Source: Perca fluviatilis (lineage: Eukaryota; Chordata; Actinopteri; Perciformes; Percidae). From it: a stretch of DNA of 64,000 nucleotides. Positions 47,290 to 61,599 of the stretch are shown here, piece by piece; position 1 is the stretch's first letter, and the number at the start of each line of letters is the position of its first letter. Position numbers and translations under genes: made by a program. The notes beneath the pieces were generated by a model that saw only the letters and a program-made list of their open reading frames with translations, did no database searches and was not told the DNA's origin. The stretch is from positions 29,368,434 to 29,432,433 of the forward strand of contig NC_053121.1 in the NCBI RefSeq assembly GCF_010015445.1. Direction: 5' to 3'.

Positions 47290-47420
47290 CTTTCACCCAG
47301 GAGACAAGGGTTTGAGTTCCGTTTGAAAAGAAAAGTAAACAGCGCCACGTTCTGCATCACGTTCTGCGTCACAGGGATAACTGCAAGTTATGTAATGTAA
47401 CAGATGACTTTAACCCAAAC
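47290..47420 (+). repeat. Dispersed repeat, copy B (related to 28010-28260)
   Basis: CACCCAGGAGACAAGGGTTT then GAAAAGTAAACAG and GTTCTGCGTCACAGGGATAA parallel copy A in order and spacing. GGGTTTGAGTTCC is closer to a polymerase III B box than the same place in copy A, which favours a SINE-like origin. A following text ATTAGATAGCAACAGGAACA near 47452 belongs to another common fish repeat as I recall it. Confidence 0.5.
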
Positions 47421-47500
47421 CACGGTCTTTTTCTAAAGATATTTTGCTTTATTAGATAGCAACAGGAACAGGAAATGGGATAGTGAGAGAGGCTTCCCGA

Positions 47501-48095
47501 CACCTAAGCCACAGGGGTGCACCAAATCGTTTTCTGACCTCATGTGCATAGTGTAAACTAAATGTTTGAAATTAAGGACCGTATCACTCACAGCAAGACA
47601 CTGAGTGAAAATAGGTGTTCCGGGCCTTTAACTAGGTGTTTTACTGTAGCTGCCTAACTTTAACCATACTGTAGTTGTCATGTGTAGATATTGTTGTTTG
47701 AAAACGTTGGCTTTCGACAGTAAAAATGTTCTCATTGAATGCAAACTGGGGTTTTGCAGATCTGTCCGGTGTCGTAACATCTCTGGCAATAGAGTGGCAA
47801 CAACTACAGACTCTTGAGGTTTAAGATGCACTTTTGAACTCTTTTGGGATAACAGTTGATTTAAAAATAGACTCGGTCAGGACAGCACAAGATTAGGTAC
47901 AAGGAAACAAACAAATATGACGAGATGAAGAACAATGCATAACAGTCTTCTGTGTGATTGTTTAAAACTATGCAGCATATCCTCTGTAATGTGTTTACAA
48001 AAGGTTGGGATCAACACAACCACACAATCCCACACACAAGATTAGATTGACTGGGGCTGAATAGTGTCGCTGAGATTTCTTAAACTGGAGCAAAG
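47501..48095. other. Non-coding stretch, no gene seen
   Basis: A minus-strand frame of 67 codons at 47628-47831 has no recognisable domain. Nothing else noticed. Confidence 0.5.
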
Positions 48096-48097
48096 TC

Positions 48098-48183
48098 TAA
48101 AGGAGGGAGGAGTGGAAAGAGAAGAAAGAGAGGGGGACAAAGAGGAAGAGATAGTGAGAGAGAGATGAGAAGAAGCAATGAGT
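48098..48183. repeat. Purine-rich tract
   Basis: Almost all A and G on the plus strand for about 85 bases, with GAGAGA and AGGAGGGAGGAG units. Such tracts can adopt triplex structure; no gene lies next to it. Confidence 0.8.
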
Positions 48184-48189
48184 GTGAGA

Positions 48190-49980
48190 AGAGTGCGAGA
48201 GATTTGGAATTGCTGCCTACTACATTGTGAAAGATATCTCTATATTAGCATAAAATTACAATGGTGAAGGGTTGCCTCTGCTTGAAAGATTGTCCACGAT
48301 AATCTCCAAGTGCCAGCGAATCTGATGACTCTTCCATAGTTTAATCATGCCACCAGGGCAAGAAAGGACCTGATGAGTACCAAATGACACACTGGGGTAT
48401 CCACTTCATCAAACCGGATTCTTTATGAGTACCACATGATCCCACAATGTCCCGCACAACAGGATATCAGAGTTTTAATGTGTCTGGTGGCCACAGACTG
48501 CCCTTATAAATGTTCTAAGTTCCATGACATCAAGTAACACTATGAAAATGTATTCTATCTCATCATTATCATGCCTTACAGTGCTCCTGCTGATAGACCC
48601 TGGACAGACTATATTGTACCTTTCTGCAATTAGTTATAGTGATAAAGGATTTGTATTGCCATTTGCAAATCCAATGGCTTTTGGCCACCAATGATTGCAT
48701 TTTTGATCAATGATTCCAAGTGATTGTCAAGGATTTGTAAGTGGTGACTAACTTTCTAATTTTTCCCAGTATGTGTACATCGACTTCAATACACCATAAA
48801 AAGAGAAACGATTAAGACTGGAATAACTAATCGTTGCATGGCTTTAGATATCCAACACGAGCATCCTTTTTCTCAAACTAATGGATTTCTTTTATGAAAC
48901 GTGACCAAAACCTCAACATGCCCCCATTTAGTTTTTACATGATTTGTTGGTCCACATAATTGACATTTAATTATTGGAATTTATTTGCCCCCGATTGGTA
49001 CAAATTTATCCTTTTTAAAAAAAAATATGATTTCTGTATTAGCCTGAGTAGAAAATATGTGCAGGGTTTCCAAAACCATATTTTCTACATGTGTTATCAG
49101 TATACATACAGGAATTCTGACAATGACAAATGCTTGATCAACATCAAAATGTTTCTTTTGGATTGTCATTGTATGTTAAGATGTAGGCTGGGTTGTGGAA
49201 TGTAAGATTTTGCTGAAATACATGAATCGTACTCCCAGATCCTATATTTTATGGACAGATTAATAGAAGTTAATTGGTAGGTAGGTAATAATGTGATTTT
49301 CTAGCGACTGAACTCCCAAACTAATCTGCAAGCTTTAAACATGCCACTGAGTCTAGAGGAATTCGCTGTTCGTGTGTTTGTAGTTTAAGTAAATCATGGC
49401 AGCTTTTGATGCGTGCACCCATTATGTAATCTCAAATTGCTTAATTATAGTAGGTAGTAGTTGGACATTAAATATAGGCTATATTGCTAAAATATTTAAT
49501 ACATTTACATTTTTTAAACCATTTCCCAGCATTTAGCAAACTTCTGAAAATGTTTTCTGGATCCATTTCCCAATATTCAACACAAGTGTAGTCTCTCTTT
49601 GGATTGGGTTTTGGGAGTTGAGCATCGCCATGGTACATCAGCAAGAATGTATGAAGGACAACAGGTGTGTATTTAAGTTATTTATTTACTGTGCACACAT
49701 TCAGGGCGAAAGCAGATGAGGCTTGATGGTTATGGTTTTTTTCTATAAATGATAAACAGAAAATTACAATACAGTTAATCAACATAACAAACTTAACGAT
49801 TAGATACCTAAACAAACTATGTATAAGTACTTACCCGAGGGGGTGAGGGGTAGGCCTACCACTGCTTAAATTAAAGAGTACTATATAACAAACATTATTA
49901 TTATCATTATTGTGCACTGCGTACTTACACACAATATTATTCCTGTAGTCTCAGTGCAAACAGGCAAGACGACAATTCCC
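48190..49980. other. Non-coding stretch, no gene seen
   Basis: Overlapping frames on opposite strands at 48960-49205 are unrecognised. The text 49507-49580 (CATTTCCCAGCATTTAGCAA) is loosely echoed near 50500, a possible weak dispersed repeat. Confidence 0.5.
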
Positions 49981-49984
49981 CCCG

Positions 49985-50098
<114 letters not shown>

Positions 50099-50104
50099 CG
50101 TTAA

Positions 50105-52950
50105 GCATTAAATCACATCCACTTGCAAATAGCCATTAGAGTAACACAACATATGAGGAAGGCAGTAAACTCACTTTTTCACACAGAACCATAGGATTTG
50201 CATCTGAACCGTGAGGACAGAGAGTCCTCGCATGCTGCCTCATGTTGCTGCCAGCCAGGACAAAGGAAATGGGTAGTACTTATAGAGTAGGCCATGATTA
50301 GTAGTGTGTGAAGTGAGTTGAGTTTGGACCATGATTGGGAATGAATTAAGTCAGGTGAGAATGGTTGAGTCCATGCCATGAAAGTGGGCAACTGAATAGT
50401 ATGGCTCTATTCTACAACAAGTGTTTCTCCCAATTTATTTTTAACTACACCCAACATTCAATACAATTCCAAAAACCTGTTCACACATTTTGTTAAGTAC
50501 TGAACTCCAACATTTAGCAAATGTGTGAAAAGTTTTTTTGTTTTTTTTAAACCTTTGGTTTATGTTGGATTTCTTCCAACATTTAACAAATGAGGGAAAT
50601 GTTTAACCACACTGAAATATTGTACTTTCTGTTTTCAGCTCCCCTTTTGTTAATGGTTGGAGAGCAGCTCTTCCTGTAAACTAGAAGAAGGTAGTTTGAT
50701 TGCAATGGCAAAGAATAGGAAAGCTAAACCCTAATAACTTCAAAGTAGCACAATTGATGTGAGCCACCATGCAAATCCGGCAGCAAAACAACAAAATACA
50801 TTAAGGCCGATAGAATATTGCAAAACAAGAAGTACATTAGTGTGGAAGAGTTTTCCATATTGTTCAGATAACCGTAAATCCTAATACCCCTTAGGAGGCT
50901 GGACAAGATCAACAGACACTAAACTCAACGAGGATCATTCGCTCTGCTCATCTGCATTGCTGCTGAACTGTACAGGGTGCTTCATGTCTATTACATTTAA
51001 CAATGAAACACCTTTTTGTTTCCCAGACACTGCCACAGAAGACATTTTCTGAGTGAATTAGCTGCCATGAACTCCCTGATGTCTGCACATCACTCCATTA
51101 TATTGTCCTTATCGCAACTTATTTGTCGCCCATAATTGCCTATGCGCCAACATGCAGCCAATCACGGAAAGGCAAAACAATGCACTGAAGAGAAACTGGC
51201 ATTTACATTTTAAGTATTTCGGATTCTGTTCTTACAAAGATAAAACTTAGGAATTGCACACAATGTGACTTTTATCAAAGAACTAATTGTCTTTTTCTCA
51301 GTGCTTTGCAATTCCATTGAAAAAGAAGTGGAGTAACATCAGAATTATCTACAGACAAGTCCTCATGAATCCCTTTTTTGCTTCTTTCTGGCCTGGGGGT
51401 TCTGAGTTTGCATTCAAGGTCCAGTAAGACATGTTTGATCTTTACAATACAAGTGCCAGTAAAAGTTAAGCCTGAAGATTTAAATTCACTCTAAAATTCA
51501 TCCTCTCTCCCCAAGAACAATACCTCTATAAGCTTGAACACTGTGCACTTCAAAAGGTTTTAAAACCGGGGCTTCTTTGTGTTTAAAACAAAGAAGGCCG
51601 TGCTTTCTTTCAGGTTTTGGAGGGCAATATCAACAGAAAACCTCTAAAGAATTACAGAAACTCTACAGAAATATTCACCTAGAAAGTTTTCACCTGTTTT
51701 TTTTCTCTGATTCTCCTGCAAAGTTATTGAAACAAACGACTGTACGGCATGAGCCTAGACAAAGCTTGTAAAAAGCGCAGAGAGTAAGCGAATGTGCCCC
51801 GTCTTATCATCTGCTGCCACTGCACAGATTAGTGCTGAACAGAATAGAAAAAGGTTGCAAAGGAGAAAAAAAGAAAGAATAAAAGCTGCTCTCCAGTATT
51901 AGAACAGACAGTTGCATTAGCTTTCTAATAAGAAGAGACAGAGCAATACTTAGCCCTGAAAAAGGGAGAGAGAAGTGTTTCCTCCAAGGGTCCTCACCCA
52001 ACCCCCTCTCCTGTTTCAACCCACCCACAGTGCTTTGCTCTCCACCCACATTTTTTCTCCTCTGTCCTTTCTACTTAAATCAGATAGCAGTGGGTAGCAG
52101 GAGAAGCATGTCATAGGTTTAACTCATACAGTATTAATTATACCCCCATCCCCTGACCTCGCTTGTACCGATAATCTACTTCCCACAACCCTGCTCTCTG
52201 AATGGAGGCTCTTATCGTTACTAAAGTTGAACCCTTTAGCATCTTCTGCGCTCTGGTGCCATGTGATCCCCTTTGTCCTGATGATTTATGAGGCTTCCAG
52301 CTGGTACTCGTGGTAATATTCTGGATGCGTCAGACAAGGTGAAGAAAAACTCCTCCTCACTTTTCACTGAGACTGACTGTATTATGGTGATGAGTCTGCA
52401 GTCCTGCAACGATGCGTTCATTTGACATACAGTAGCTCTACAGCACAGCACATTCATAGTGGATTTAGATGGAGTGCTGTTGATGTAGCTTTACAGTAGA
52501 TCCGTCAAAGATATGAACTTCCAGCTATGGTATTTTATTTTTCCTTTAAGGAAGTACATGTTATATTTATCTTCTGCTTCCTCCTATCACTTATTCAGCA
52601 CAACAGTTGCCACTCATCAAGATGAATTATCGACAGTGAGGTAACATCCATAAAGCCACGGTATTGCATAACTTGTGTTCATCCACTGCTCACCACTGAC
52701 ACCTCCTATGACCCGGTGCCTGACATATTTTTATCCACTTATTTACTGTTCCTCTACAGCATGGCAGAAGCATACTAAAAATGTGAGCGAATATTTACTA
52801 ATCCAACGATTATATCACAGAAATAAACCCTGTGTATGACCATTTCTGTTTTATATTTAAAGACAATTCAAAAAAGGAAAAAGTGTGGAGGAAATAGCTG
52901 TTTTGATCTTCAGCCAAGTATCTGTGGTGTCATTTATGTAGCACAATGAA
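50105..52950. other. Long non-coding stretch, no gene seen
   Basis: Short frames only. A small inverted pair CTTCTTTG/CAAAGAAG lies near 51570-51596. Pyrimidine- and purine-rich patches occur at 51840-52070. No termini or arrays were noticed. Confidence 0.5.
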
Positions 52951-52956
52951 AGGTAA

Positions 52957-53079
<123 letters not shown>

Positions 53080-53349
53080 ACAGTATTTTATGCCAGCAAT
53101 GTTCAAAGCCATTGTGGAACATAATCCAGGGTTTTGCAAAATTACCCAATATGAACATATGAACATGTTTGACGAGTGGGTTGTGAATCTGCTAGGCAGG
53201 TTGTGATTTTTGCTACTTTCATGGGCAGTTTGCAAGAGACTGTTAGGTTTCTGACCTACAAACAGTTTTTACAGTTTTTAACAATTCACTTACCCACTTT
53301 GTATCTAAATGAGGCGTTATCCACAGAATTAAACTGCCCTATGGTTTTT

Positions 53350-53540
53350 AGCCATCCTAGCAGCGTGGCTCTATGAATGGCAATGTCGTTCTTTCTGTCC
53401 ATTGGTCCACCACTTTGGTCAAGACTGAAATATCTCAAGAACTATTAAAGTGATTGCAATGAAAGTTTGTACAGATATTCAAAGTACTGGGAGAATGAAT
53501 CCCAATGACTTTGGTGACCCCCCTGATTTTTCCCATTAAA
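53350..53540 (-). mobile_element. LINE-type 3' tail, reverse copy of the repeat at 29870-30125
   Basis: The reverse complement carries GACCAAAGTGGTGGACCAAT, GAGATATTTCAGTCTTGACC, TCCCAGTACTTTGAATATCT and GTCACCAAAGTCATTGG, the same order as the forward copy. It ends a few bases before the hAT target site at 53552. Confidence 0.65.
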
Positions 53541-53559
53541 TTGTGTGCCGGGTAGTTAT

Positions 53560-54843
53560 TAGGGGTGGCAAGGTTCACAAAACACACGGTTCGGTTTGTA
53601 TCACGGTTTTAGGGTCACGGTTTTCAGTTCTGTACGGATTTTGTTATTTTTCTTTTAATCTTTAACACTAGAAATATACTTCAGCATATGATATATAGCT
53701 TAATTATCCACAATGTAGGATACATTATTAAAACATGTGTAATCATGCACAAACTGAATTTGACTTGACTTTCAGCACATTTTTGGGACCAGGGAGAGCT
53801 AGGTGAGATTTTGATACAGCAAGAGGGAAGACATTGATGATTTCAACAAGCTTTTCATTTATTTGGCAAAAAAGGAGAATGTGTATTGCCAACTACAGGA
53901 ACTTATATGCCTTTTTGGCACACAAAGATTGAACTATTACACAATATCAATTGAAATAACTTGCATTTATCAAACTGCCAACTTCAGTATAGCTCTTACA
54001 AAAATGTTATCCTTTAAAAGAAAAAGAGAGGAACTCTTAAAGCTCCGTCTTTTGAATAAGTCAGAATATGTTAAACATAAAAAAAAAAGTTGTAATTTGT
54101 TTGGTATAGTTCTTTAAAAATAAAAAGGAAACTTGTTTTGGGGACAATAAAATTACGCTAGGCTGAGTTTTCCTAGTAACCTTACCAAAAAGGCTCAGGA
54201 TGCTGCAAATGTTGGTATACTATGAAAATGGCTGGTGGATTTAATACAAAAAAATAATAATTTATTGAATTAATCAAATTTGAACATGTCTGTCAGTGGC
54301 TTGTTGATCTTTACATTGTTAGTTCATTTCCTATCCTAACCTGGGCTGGGACACACATTCATAGTTTGATAAAGTACTTACGGGACTTTAACTTATTGCA
54401 CTTACAATAACGAGCGTAGCTGTCCTCAATTTAGGTCATCGTGTCGTCTCATCTCCATTTTTTCCTGCATCCACCGTGTGTGTGTGTGTGTGTGTGTGTG
54501 CCGCGCACGTCAGTTACGGGGGGAACTGAGCAGCAGCCCCACCCGCTCCAGAGCCGACAGGATTGAAACAGAAGCACATTTCAGCGACTTTAGAGTGAAA
54601 AAACGTTACAGCGTACATTGATGTTAAAATGTATACAGGTTGGCAGGATAGGCTGAAATGTTTTGCACGGTCTTTCGCTATACGTTTTGTTGGTAACTTG
54701 TTCACACCTCTTCTTTCGCGCAAAAGGGGAACACACTGTCTGAGGTCACATACAGGCACGACGCATGCGACGCAAACACGCTCCGAACCGAGACAAGCGA
54801 ACCGAACAGTTTGGATGTTTTTTCATGAACCGTGCCACCCCTA
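53560..54843. mobile_element. Complete hAT element (1,284 bp) with perfect 8-bp duplication
   Basis: GTAGTTAT occurs at 53552-53559 and 54844-54851. The ends are TAGGGGTGGCAAGGTTCAC and GAACCGTGCCACCCCTA. Subterminal GGTTCGGTTTGTATCACGGT on the left is echoed inverted by CGAACCGAACAGTTTGG on the right. An 8-bp duplication and these ends identify hAT. The plus-strand frame at 53863-54117 has lysine-rich, unrecognised sequence; no RNase-H-like transposase or hATC motif is visible, so the copy is non-autonomous. The core 54121-54694 is homologous to the inverted copy at 44321-44777. Confidence 0.9.
54476..54500. repeat. (GT)n microsatellite inside the hAT element
   Basis: Twelve or so GT units, in the same element position as the CA run at 44455-44478 of the related copy, so the seed is older than the dispersal. 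Confidence 0.9.
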
Positions 54844-54851
54844 GTAGTTAT

Positions 54852-56065
54852 TAATAAACACAATATGGGTAGTTATTAACAAACAAATGAAAAACAACTG
54901 GATAATTCATTATTCATTAATGTGTAGGCCTAGTCCCTAAATAACAGTATATATATAAATATATATAAATAACAGATTCAAGGACTAGATAATTATGTGT
55001 TGCTATAGAACAGACTGGGAGACAGTACATTAATGAATAATTAGAGGATTAGTTCATAAATATCTGTGAATCGGAATAACAACCACATTCTTCATGAGTT
55101 GATACTCATTAACTCAGAATTTTCCGCTGAGGAGCACAAACTAGTGACGTCCCATTCATTAATTAATCATTAGTTACTATTTGTGTGCACCCTAAGTAAA
55201 GTGATGCCTCATACTGAGTACAGTAGTAAGTAAGCAGTCCCTCATTACCTTCATATTTAGCTGACTATTACTATTACTACCTACCCTTTTTGTGCTACAT
55301 AAACTAAAAAGGTACATATTACTGAGCACTAGTCATTTCTAGTTTGGTATGCCAAAGAGCTACAAAGAAAGGGTCTCAACAGTAACTCCCATGCATGTGC
55401 CTGTTTCAAGTCTCGAAACAAAGACTGGAAACCCAATTTAGTTGAAATGGCTGCCATATGACACAAAGGACATTGCTTAAAATCTGTCCTTGTTGTGATA
55501 TTGGTCCTTCACAGAATAAAAAAGCCTTAAAGCTACATTTGCTGAATAACAAAAAGCATAACGTGAAAAACATTTCATCAAACGCCCTTCAAGCCCCTGC
55601 AATGTAGGCCACAAGTTCAGTGTTGCACTTATGTAAAACATAAAGAGGTTTGTGCATTTTCCTCCAAAGGTTGACCAGTGACTGCAAGACGATGAGGCTG
55701 AGTGATCGCAAAAGATCTGAGAGCCTTCAATTACTGTCGCCACAGGTATCCACTGGGCTCAGTATGAGAGAAAATGGGGGAAACCACTGTCAGGTCTTAG
55801 TGTTAGACGTCACGTACACCCTACCAAGGAAGGAAAGGGAGGAATAGTGAGCTGAATCCCAACACCTGGCTCTAATGAGATTGGCATGCACACCCCGCAA
55901 GCCATTAGTTTCATCCCAGCCGTGTGAAATGTAGATTCCTAGAGATGGCAAAACCAAAGGATTAGCTTCCAAGGTCTTTTGTCCACCTACTGAATTTCTC
56001 ATCGCTGCAGTGTTATGTCTACCACACACACAGTCATCAAAATAACAGGCACATAACAAATAAAA
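54852..56065. other. Non-coding stretch, no gene seen
   Basis: Contains TATATATAAATATATATAAA near 54949 and a second GTAGTTATTAA at about 54870, close to the hAT target site. Frames are short and unrecognised. Confidence 0.5.
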
Positions 56066-56066
56066 C

Positions 56067-56068
<2 letters not shown>

Positions 56069-56152
<84 letters not shown>

Positions 56153-56174
56153 CGTGCGTGCGCACGTGTGTGTG
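56069..56174. repeat. (TG)n microsatellite with a TGCG segment
   Basis: About 40 TG units, then three TGCG units, GCGCACG, then a short GT run. The TGCG part alternates purine and pyrimidine and contains CpG, suited to Z-DNA formation. Confidence 0.96.
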
Positions 56175-56179
56175 TTTAC

Positions 56180-57960
56180 AGCAGAGGACCTACCCTTGTC
56201 ATTTTGTTAAGAAATGTGGAGGAGTTGACTATTCATGGCCAATTATGTGGAGGAGCTGCCGTGTATTATTTTTGTTTGTGTTTTCACTGCTCCTTCTGAT
56301 TCGTGGTGTGCCTAATGGTGAGTCTGCTTTCTCACAAGATGCTGTGTTATTCAACATCAAGCAATTAAAACTTTAATTATGCTGAAATGAGAAACTGTCT
56401 CTGATGCTTAATTTCTCATTTACTCATGTAAGAGTGAGGTGATGAAGTTTCATTAAGCTCTATCCACCAGGACAACCAATATAGATCTGCTACAAGAGCC
56501 CAACTATCTGCAAATTCTTTGATTTATTCAAGCTTTGCAATGAGAAATTAGAGCATTAAACTGCAGTCATTTTAGAGTATCAATTTGAGAGAATGCCACA
56601 TCAGAGATAGCTATTTTACACTGCTATGTGATTAAACAATGTAACATTCACTAACTGTGATAATGTTTTACAATTTAAATTTCTATCAGAGCATACATAA
56701 ATAGTATGCATAAAATCAGAAAAGGGTTTATTGCCACAGTAAGTTACACCTATATGGAATTTGCCTTGGTGAATGGTGCATACATACAGAAAAACACATT
56801 AAACATATGAAATACACAATAAATACAGAAACAAATGGACAAAAGTGGACAGTTCCTAGCAAATACTGTAAAAGCAATACAGTATGCTTTTGCTTTTGAG
56901 ATTTCAGAGCGTATATTTTCTGGAAATGTGTGCCTCAAACCCTCCTTGCTTTTTCATCTGTTTGCTTTGGCGCATTTAGAATAATGTCATAGCTCTCCTT
57001 AAATTTGTAAAACCATTACAGACTTCATGGGGATTTTTAACCATTGATTTTGATCCTTGAGATGCTCCAGAAAAGCCTCACCATGGTCTTAATTGCCTGG
57101 CCACTTTAAGATAAGGGAAGTTCAAAATTCAGCCCTGGAGTGGAAACCGTTTCAGTTCTTTGGCTCTATTTTTTGCTTTTAAACACAGTAACGCCAATGC
57201 CATCCAATTATCTACATAAATGTGCCTGCTTTTAACAATGCATCGACCTGAATATTGATGCAGTCTTGTGCATTTGAATTTACATTTCCTCTGTGGGATA
57301 CTTTGACTGAATACAAAGCAGAGTGGATTCTCTCATTTTTAAGGCTGGTTCTTGCGTCTCAGGTTCAAGGACTGTGCCTACTGTTGCATAGCTTCAAAGA
57401 TTTTGGAGGGGATGAAAGTGATAATCTGCTTTCGAGTCACTCCCCGAAACTGTGCTAGCTTCTTGGGCTACACAGACACCCTTTGAATCAGAAATGAGGG
57501 TTGCCTTACTGTCAGTCTACCAGTCAACATGCTAAAGTGTTTGCCTGATGATAGGACTCCTCTCTTAAGACTTTGCAACTCCACTGAGGCGAAACAACCC
57601 AACTGCAATGTAAATAGTCAATCAGAATCTGTCTCATATTTGAGATACATGCTTGGCTGTTCACTCTGTCTAGTTCACAATCCTACACCGCCTATTGTAA
57701 AGAAAATGAAAGGTTGGAAAAGTGACATTTTATTGGCTAGCTCAATTAGTTGATATAAATCGGATCAAGTAGCATCTTCAAAGAAGGGAAATAAACCTGC
57801 TCCTATGCTAAGGGTGTAATACTTTATTCCATGTACCCTAACTTCTATAAGTTGTAGATATATTCATCTACAATTACTACAGGCCATGTACCTGTTACCA
57901 TTATCTTTCCAGTCTTAATATCTATTAAGCCTAGTACTTATTGTCCATGTTTTTCCTGCT
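56180..57960. other. Non-coding stretch, no gene seen
   Basis: Two plus-strand frames (57255-57458 and 57529-57753) have no recognisable domain. AT-rich, with no repeat termini. Confidence 0.5.
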
Positions 57961-58079
57961 AAAGAGAATACTGTAAATTTTCTGAAAACCACTCTCTCTC
58001 CTTTGTTTCTCCTCCACATCCTCTCTTTTCATTTAGCCGTCTTTGTACTGGACCATCAGCTGTCCTGGGACTCTCCCAC

Positions 58080-58565
58080 CTGTCGGTGCTTTAATCCAGA
58101 TGTTTAGGATCGGGATCTTCGTCCTTCAGGGGATTTAGCCTGTCCTGGTCTCTCTCCTTTCCTTGTGTGCATGGCGCCCATGTTTCTCTATCCCTCCGTG
58201 CACTTGTTTGCTTTCTCCTATCTGTGTGAAAAATTAGCTTTGCCTCGTGTTTGTTTGTGCAGTATGTCCTCTTTACAGCACTTAACCGTGGAGAGGAGCT
58301 TGTATGGCTAAGGTCTATCCATCTGTTTACAATCTTTCTATAATTTAATTTTAATTTTGTTACATTGGTCTGCATGTATGTCTGTTCCAAGAGAGGGATC
58401 CTTCTCCCTGAACACCTTCTTAGGTGTTTTCCAGTTTTTTTACTTATCTGAAACCAAGGTCTAATGTCAGAGGGGGTAATATGCTGTAAGGCTTGTACAG
58501 CCCTTGGGGCAAATTTGTGAATTGTAATATTGGGTCATATAAATACAATTGACTTGATTTTCCCT
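58080..58565 (+). mobile_element. LINE-type 3' region ending in an L2-like tail
   Basis: Near 58392 GAGAGGGATCCTTCTCCCTGA and near 58453 AAACCAAGGTCTAATGTCAG are followed by ATGCTGTAAGGCTTGTACAG, CCCTTGGGGCAAATTTGTGA and a final TATAAATACAATTGACTTGA. I recall this series as the 3' end of an abundant fish retroposon with an L2-like tail. The upstream part from 58080 is diverged and only tentatively included. No coding remnant was recognised. Confidence 0.55.
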
Positions 58566-58569
58566 TTCT

Positions 58570-60605
58570 CATTTAGTAAATATTTAGCAAAAAGAAGTGT
58601 TCCCATATATTTAGCAAATCAAGCTGCCTGGGAGCATACTGTTATTTCCAGCACTTGCCTGAGGCAAAGATTACATGTATAAAACCACACAAACACAACT
58701 GAGAACTGTCCAGTAAAATTTCAATGGAGCATTTGGAGGTTAATTATCTTGCTCAGGGCAACACAGTCAAGGTGGTTAAGAGGGGATGGTGGTCCGTCTG
58801 TTCTCTTTAACATCCTTAATATCAACCATTCACACAATTCACACCAGTGAAGTTACAGATGGTAACATAATAGCCATTTGTGTTGTTAATATATCCATCT
58901 GGATTATCGTAAAACAAAAACATTTATTGTGGTTGGAGACTTCTGCTCTTGATAAATGTTGATGTGTTTATTTGCTCCTGTGCAGGTTGACAATCCCAAT
59001 GAAGTCTGTTTGAAACATCTGTTGAACTAAAGGTTTTAGGACATAGGCCTAGAAAAATTAGTAGATCACTGGATGGCACATTTTCCAAGTTTTAGAGTAG
59101 CTGAGTCAACCCTTCCACAACAGCATTACCATCTTTTTTTGTAGTGCAAACAACCTCCCACGTCTATTAGGCCTGCCATGGTATATTATGAATGGAGAGT
59201 GTGCAGCTCTGCCTTTCCCAATGGATTGGGCTTATTGTGAATTGCCCATGGTGGTTCATTTTAGCCTACATAAGGCATTTACATGTTATTGCTTTTTAAG
59301 ATCATTGTCAAGCCCTGCAATGCCAGCCATTATCCCACTTTCCTTCGCTTAACCGCAAGGAACGAAAACATAAAAAGCACAACGTAAGAAAAGCTATTAA
59401 AGCTAGATCAGATGAATTAGATTGAGTGGTTTGTTTCTTGACCTGAATCTTGTGACTTTGGGTCTACAGTTGACATTTCTTGGCTTAATATAATGCATGA
59501 GGCAGTGCACAATGTCAGCTTTCAAAACTGAAATAGAGTAATATATTCGCTAGGCTAACATCTTATTAAGCAATGTTTTAAGTTAGTGTACAGTATCTAT
59601 GATGTTGTGCTGATAAAGTTCCAAGCTGATTGAACTGTTATGGAAATCAGATATGTAGATACACAGGGATCCTCTCCTGTTCCAGAAAAAAACGGTTCAC
59701 CTGAAAGTTGATCACAAATTATGATATGCTTTACGGATTTACTAGTCAGCATGAAGAAGAGACATAACAATACACACTTAAGGCCTGAATGTTCCTCTGG
59801 GATATGATTATCATACTTAGTCTTAGCTATGAATACTATCATTTAAGGTGTGCATCTTCTGAATCAAGACTTTTGTGTGGAAAGTGATTTGCAAGCCCAG
59901 ATTTGTCTGTATGCCTCAATCAGTGTTGACAAATGAAGGCTGATCCAGCATTACCACAATTGTAAAACATGTTTAAATATGACTCATGGCAATAGGCGGA
60001 TACGGAAGCACACCTTTCTCAACTTTTATGGGTTAAGTATTAAGTTTCATTCAATAATACTTCAATTGGCCGTGTTTTCCATTGCCACAGACAGCAGAAT
60101 CATGTCAACTATAACTTTTTTATTGCTAAAGCAAGGTTGTTGTGACAACAATATGTCTGTGCACATTGTGAGGAGAATATATGGAATTGGGCTGTCAAGA
60201 TCACTGAGGCAGAATGATGGCTGTGTGTTTCAGAGAGCAGACTGTCTAAAAGCCAATTTGTAACTGGGACTTTTGGAACCTTGCCTATGGTTTGTGTTAA
60301 GAGGGCATTTAGTGGGTATTCCTTCTGATTCAAGATCACAAATATTGAGCTAATGTCTCATGGGGTAAACCAAGACAGGTTTTATATACCAGAACTTATA
60401 GTACAGTATGAGCTTGGAAATTTGACTTCCACCAGGGTCAATGACAAATATTTCTACACAATTTCTATTTCTTTGTGATTAGTATATCCAGGCTGCTAAT
60501 AAAAGCACATAATAGAGTTTATGTCTGGCTTTTATTTTTTACACCTTGCTGTGGATTGCTGTTATTGGTCTATCTTTTCAAGTAATATATTTTGATAGCG
60601 GTAAC
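58570..60605. other. Non-coding stretch, no gene seen
   Basis: Short frames only, including an opposite-strand pair at 59979-60339 without recognisable domain. No repeats noticed. Confidence 0.5.
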
Positions 60606-61599
60606 CTGAGGGGTATTGCACAAAACCAGGATAAGGGATTAAGCCGGGATACTCCAGTTATCCTGGATGAATTTAGCCTGGACTTGGTTGCATAAAAGCA
60701 GAGGCACCTAAGTTACCACCTGGACGCTCCTGACCAGGCTAACAGCCAGGATCTATAAATCCTGGGGCCTTTTCTCTTCACTCAGCAGTGGTTTTTACCT
60801 TATTGTTATTAGCCTGCATTAAAATACAACAGGTGCTTATTGCTGTTCAGTTAAGCACTGTTATTATTTAAAGTTGTGACCATTATTTTTTTTATAATTA
60901 TTCATGTGACAGTCATTGTTACTATTATATTGCTGTATGAAAACTGCTGTTGTTATTGTTGTTAGAAGTTTGGTGAATATTGTATGGCGGTTGCTGAGAT
61001 CATTAGAAAAGGCTGATACATTTGCAAATGTGTTTTAAATAAAGTCAGTGATGAAGGATACTATATAAAGTGCTATACACATGTTATATGTATACATATG
61101 TATAATACACCTTTAATTATTTTACTTGATTTATTTCTTTTTGTATTCTTTAACAAAGGATCATGTATGTTCCTCTTCCATGTGAGTTTTATTTGTCATT
61201 CTTAGCACACAACATGTGTATTCTCCAGTAAACAGGACATATAATTTGGGAGGATTGTACAATTATAAAACCCTATCCTAATTGTACAATCCTCCTTAAT
61301 TATAGTCTTAGTTCACTTGACCAGAAACTATATAGTTGAGGCTACTGTACATACTTTACTGTCATGTAACAACAGGGAGAGGACACCTCAATTTTTTTTG
61401 ACCTTATATGTTGCTGGGGGGAAATAACTGATTAATACATTGTGTTACAGTCATTGTTTACAGTGTGCATTACATTTATCACTTAATTATCTTTATAGTT
61501 TCTAGATTTCAGAGTCTAATTTCTTCAGCGTCTTCAGTGGGTTTTCTATGTCCACATATAGGCCTATGAGGAAGCAAAGCATATAATATGTAAAGAAGG

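Noticed and set aside
47298..47330. Possible tRNA gene or full SINE from a B-box-like GGGTTTGAGTTCC
   Set aside because: No A box at the right distance and no cloverleaf that I could fold by eye; kept only as a dispersed repeat.
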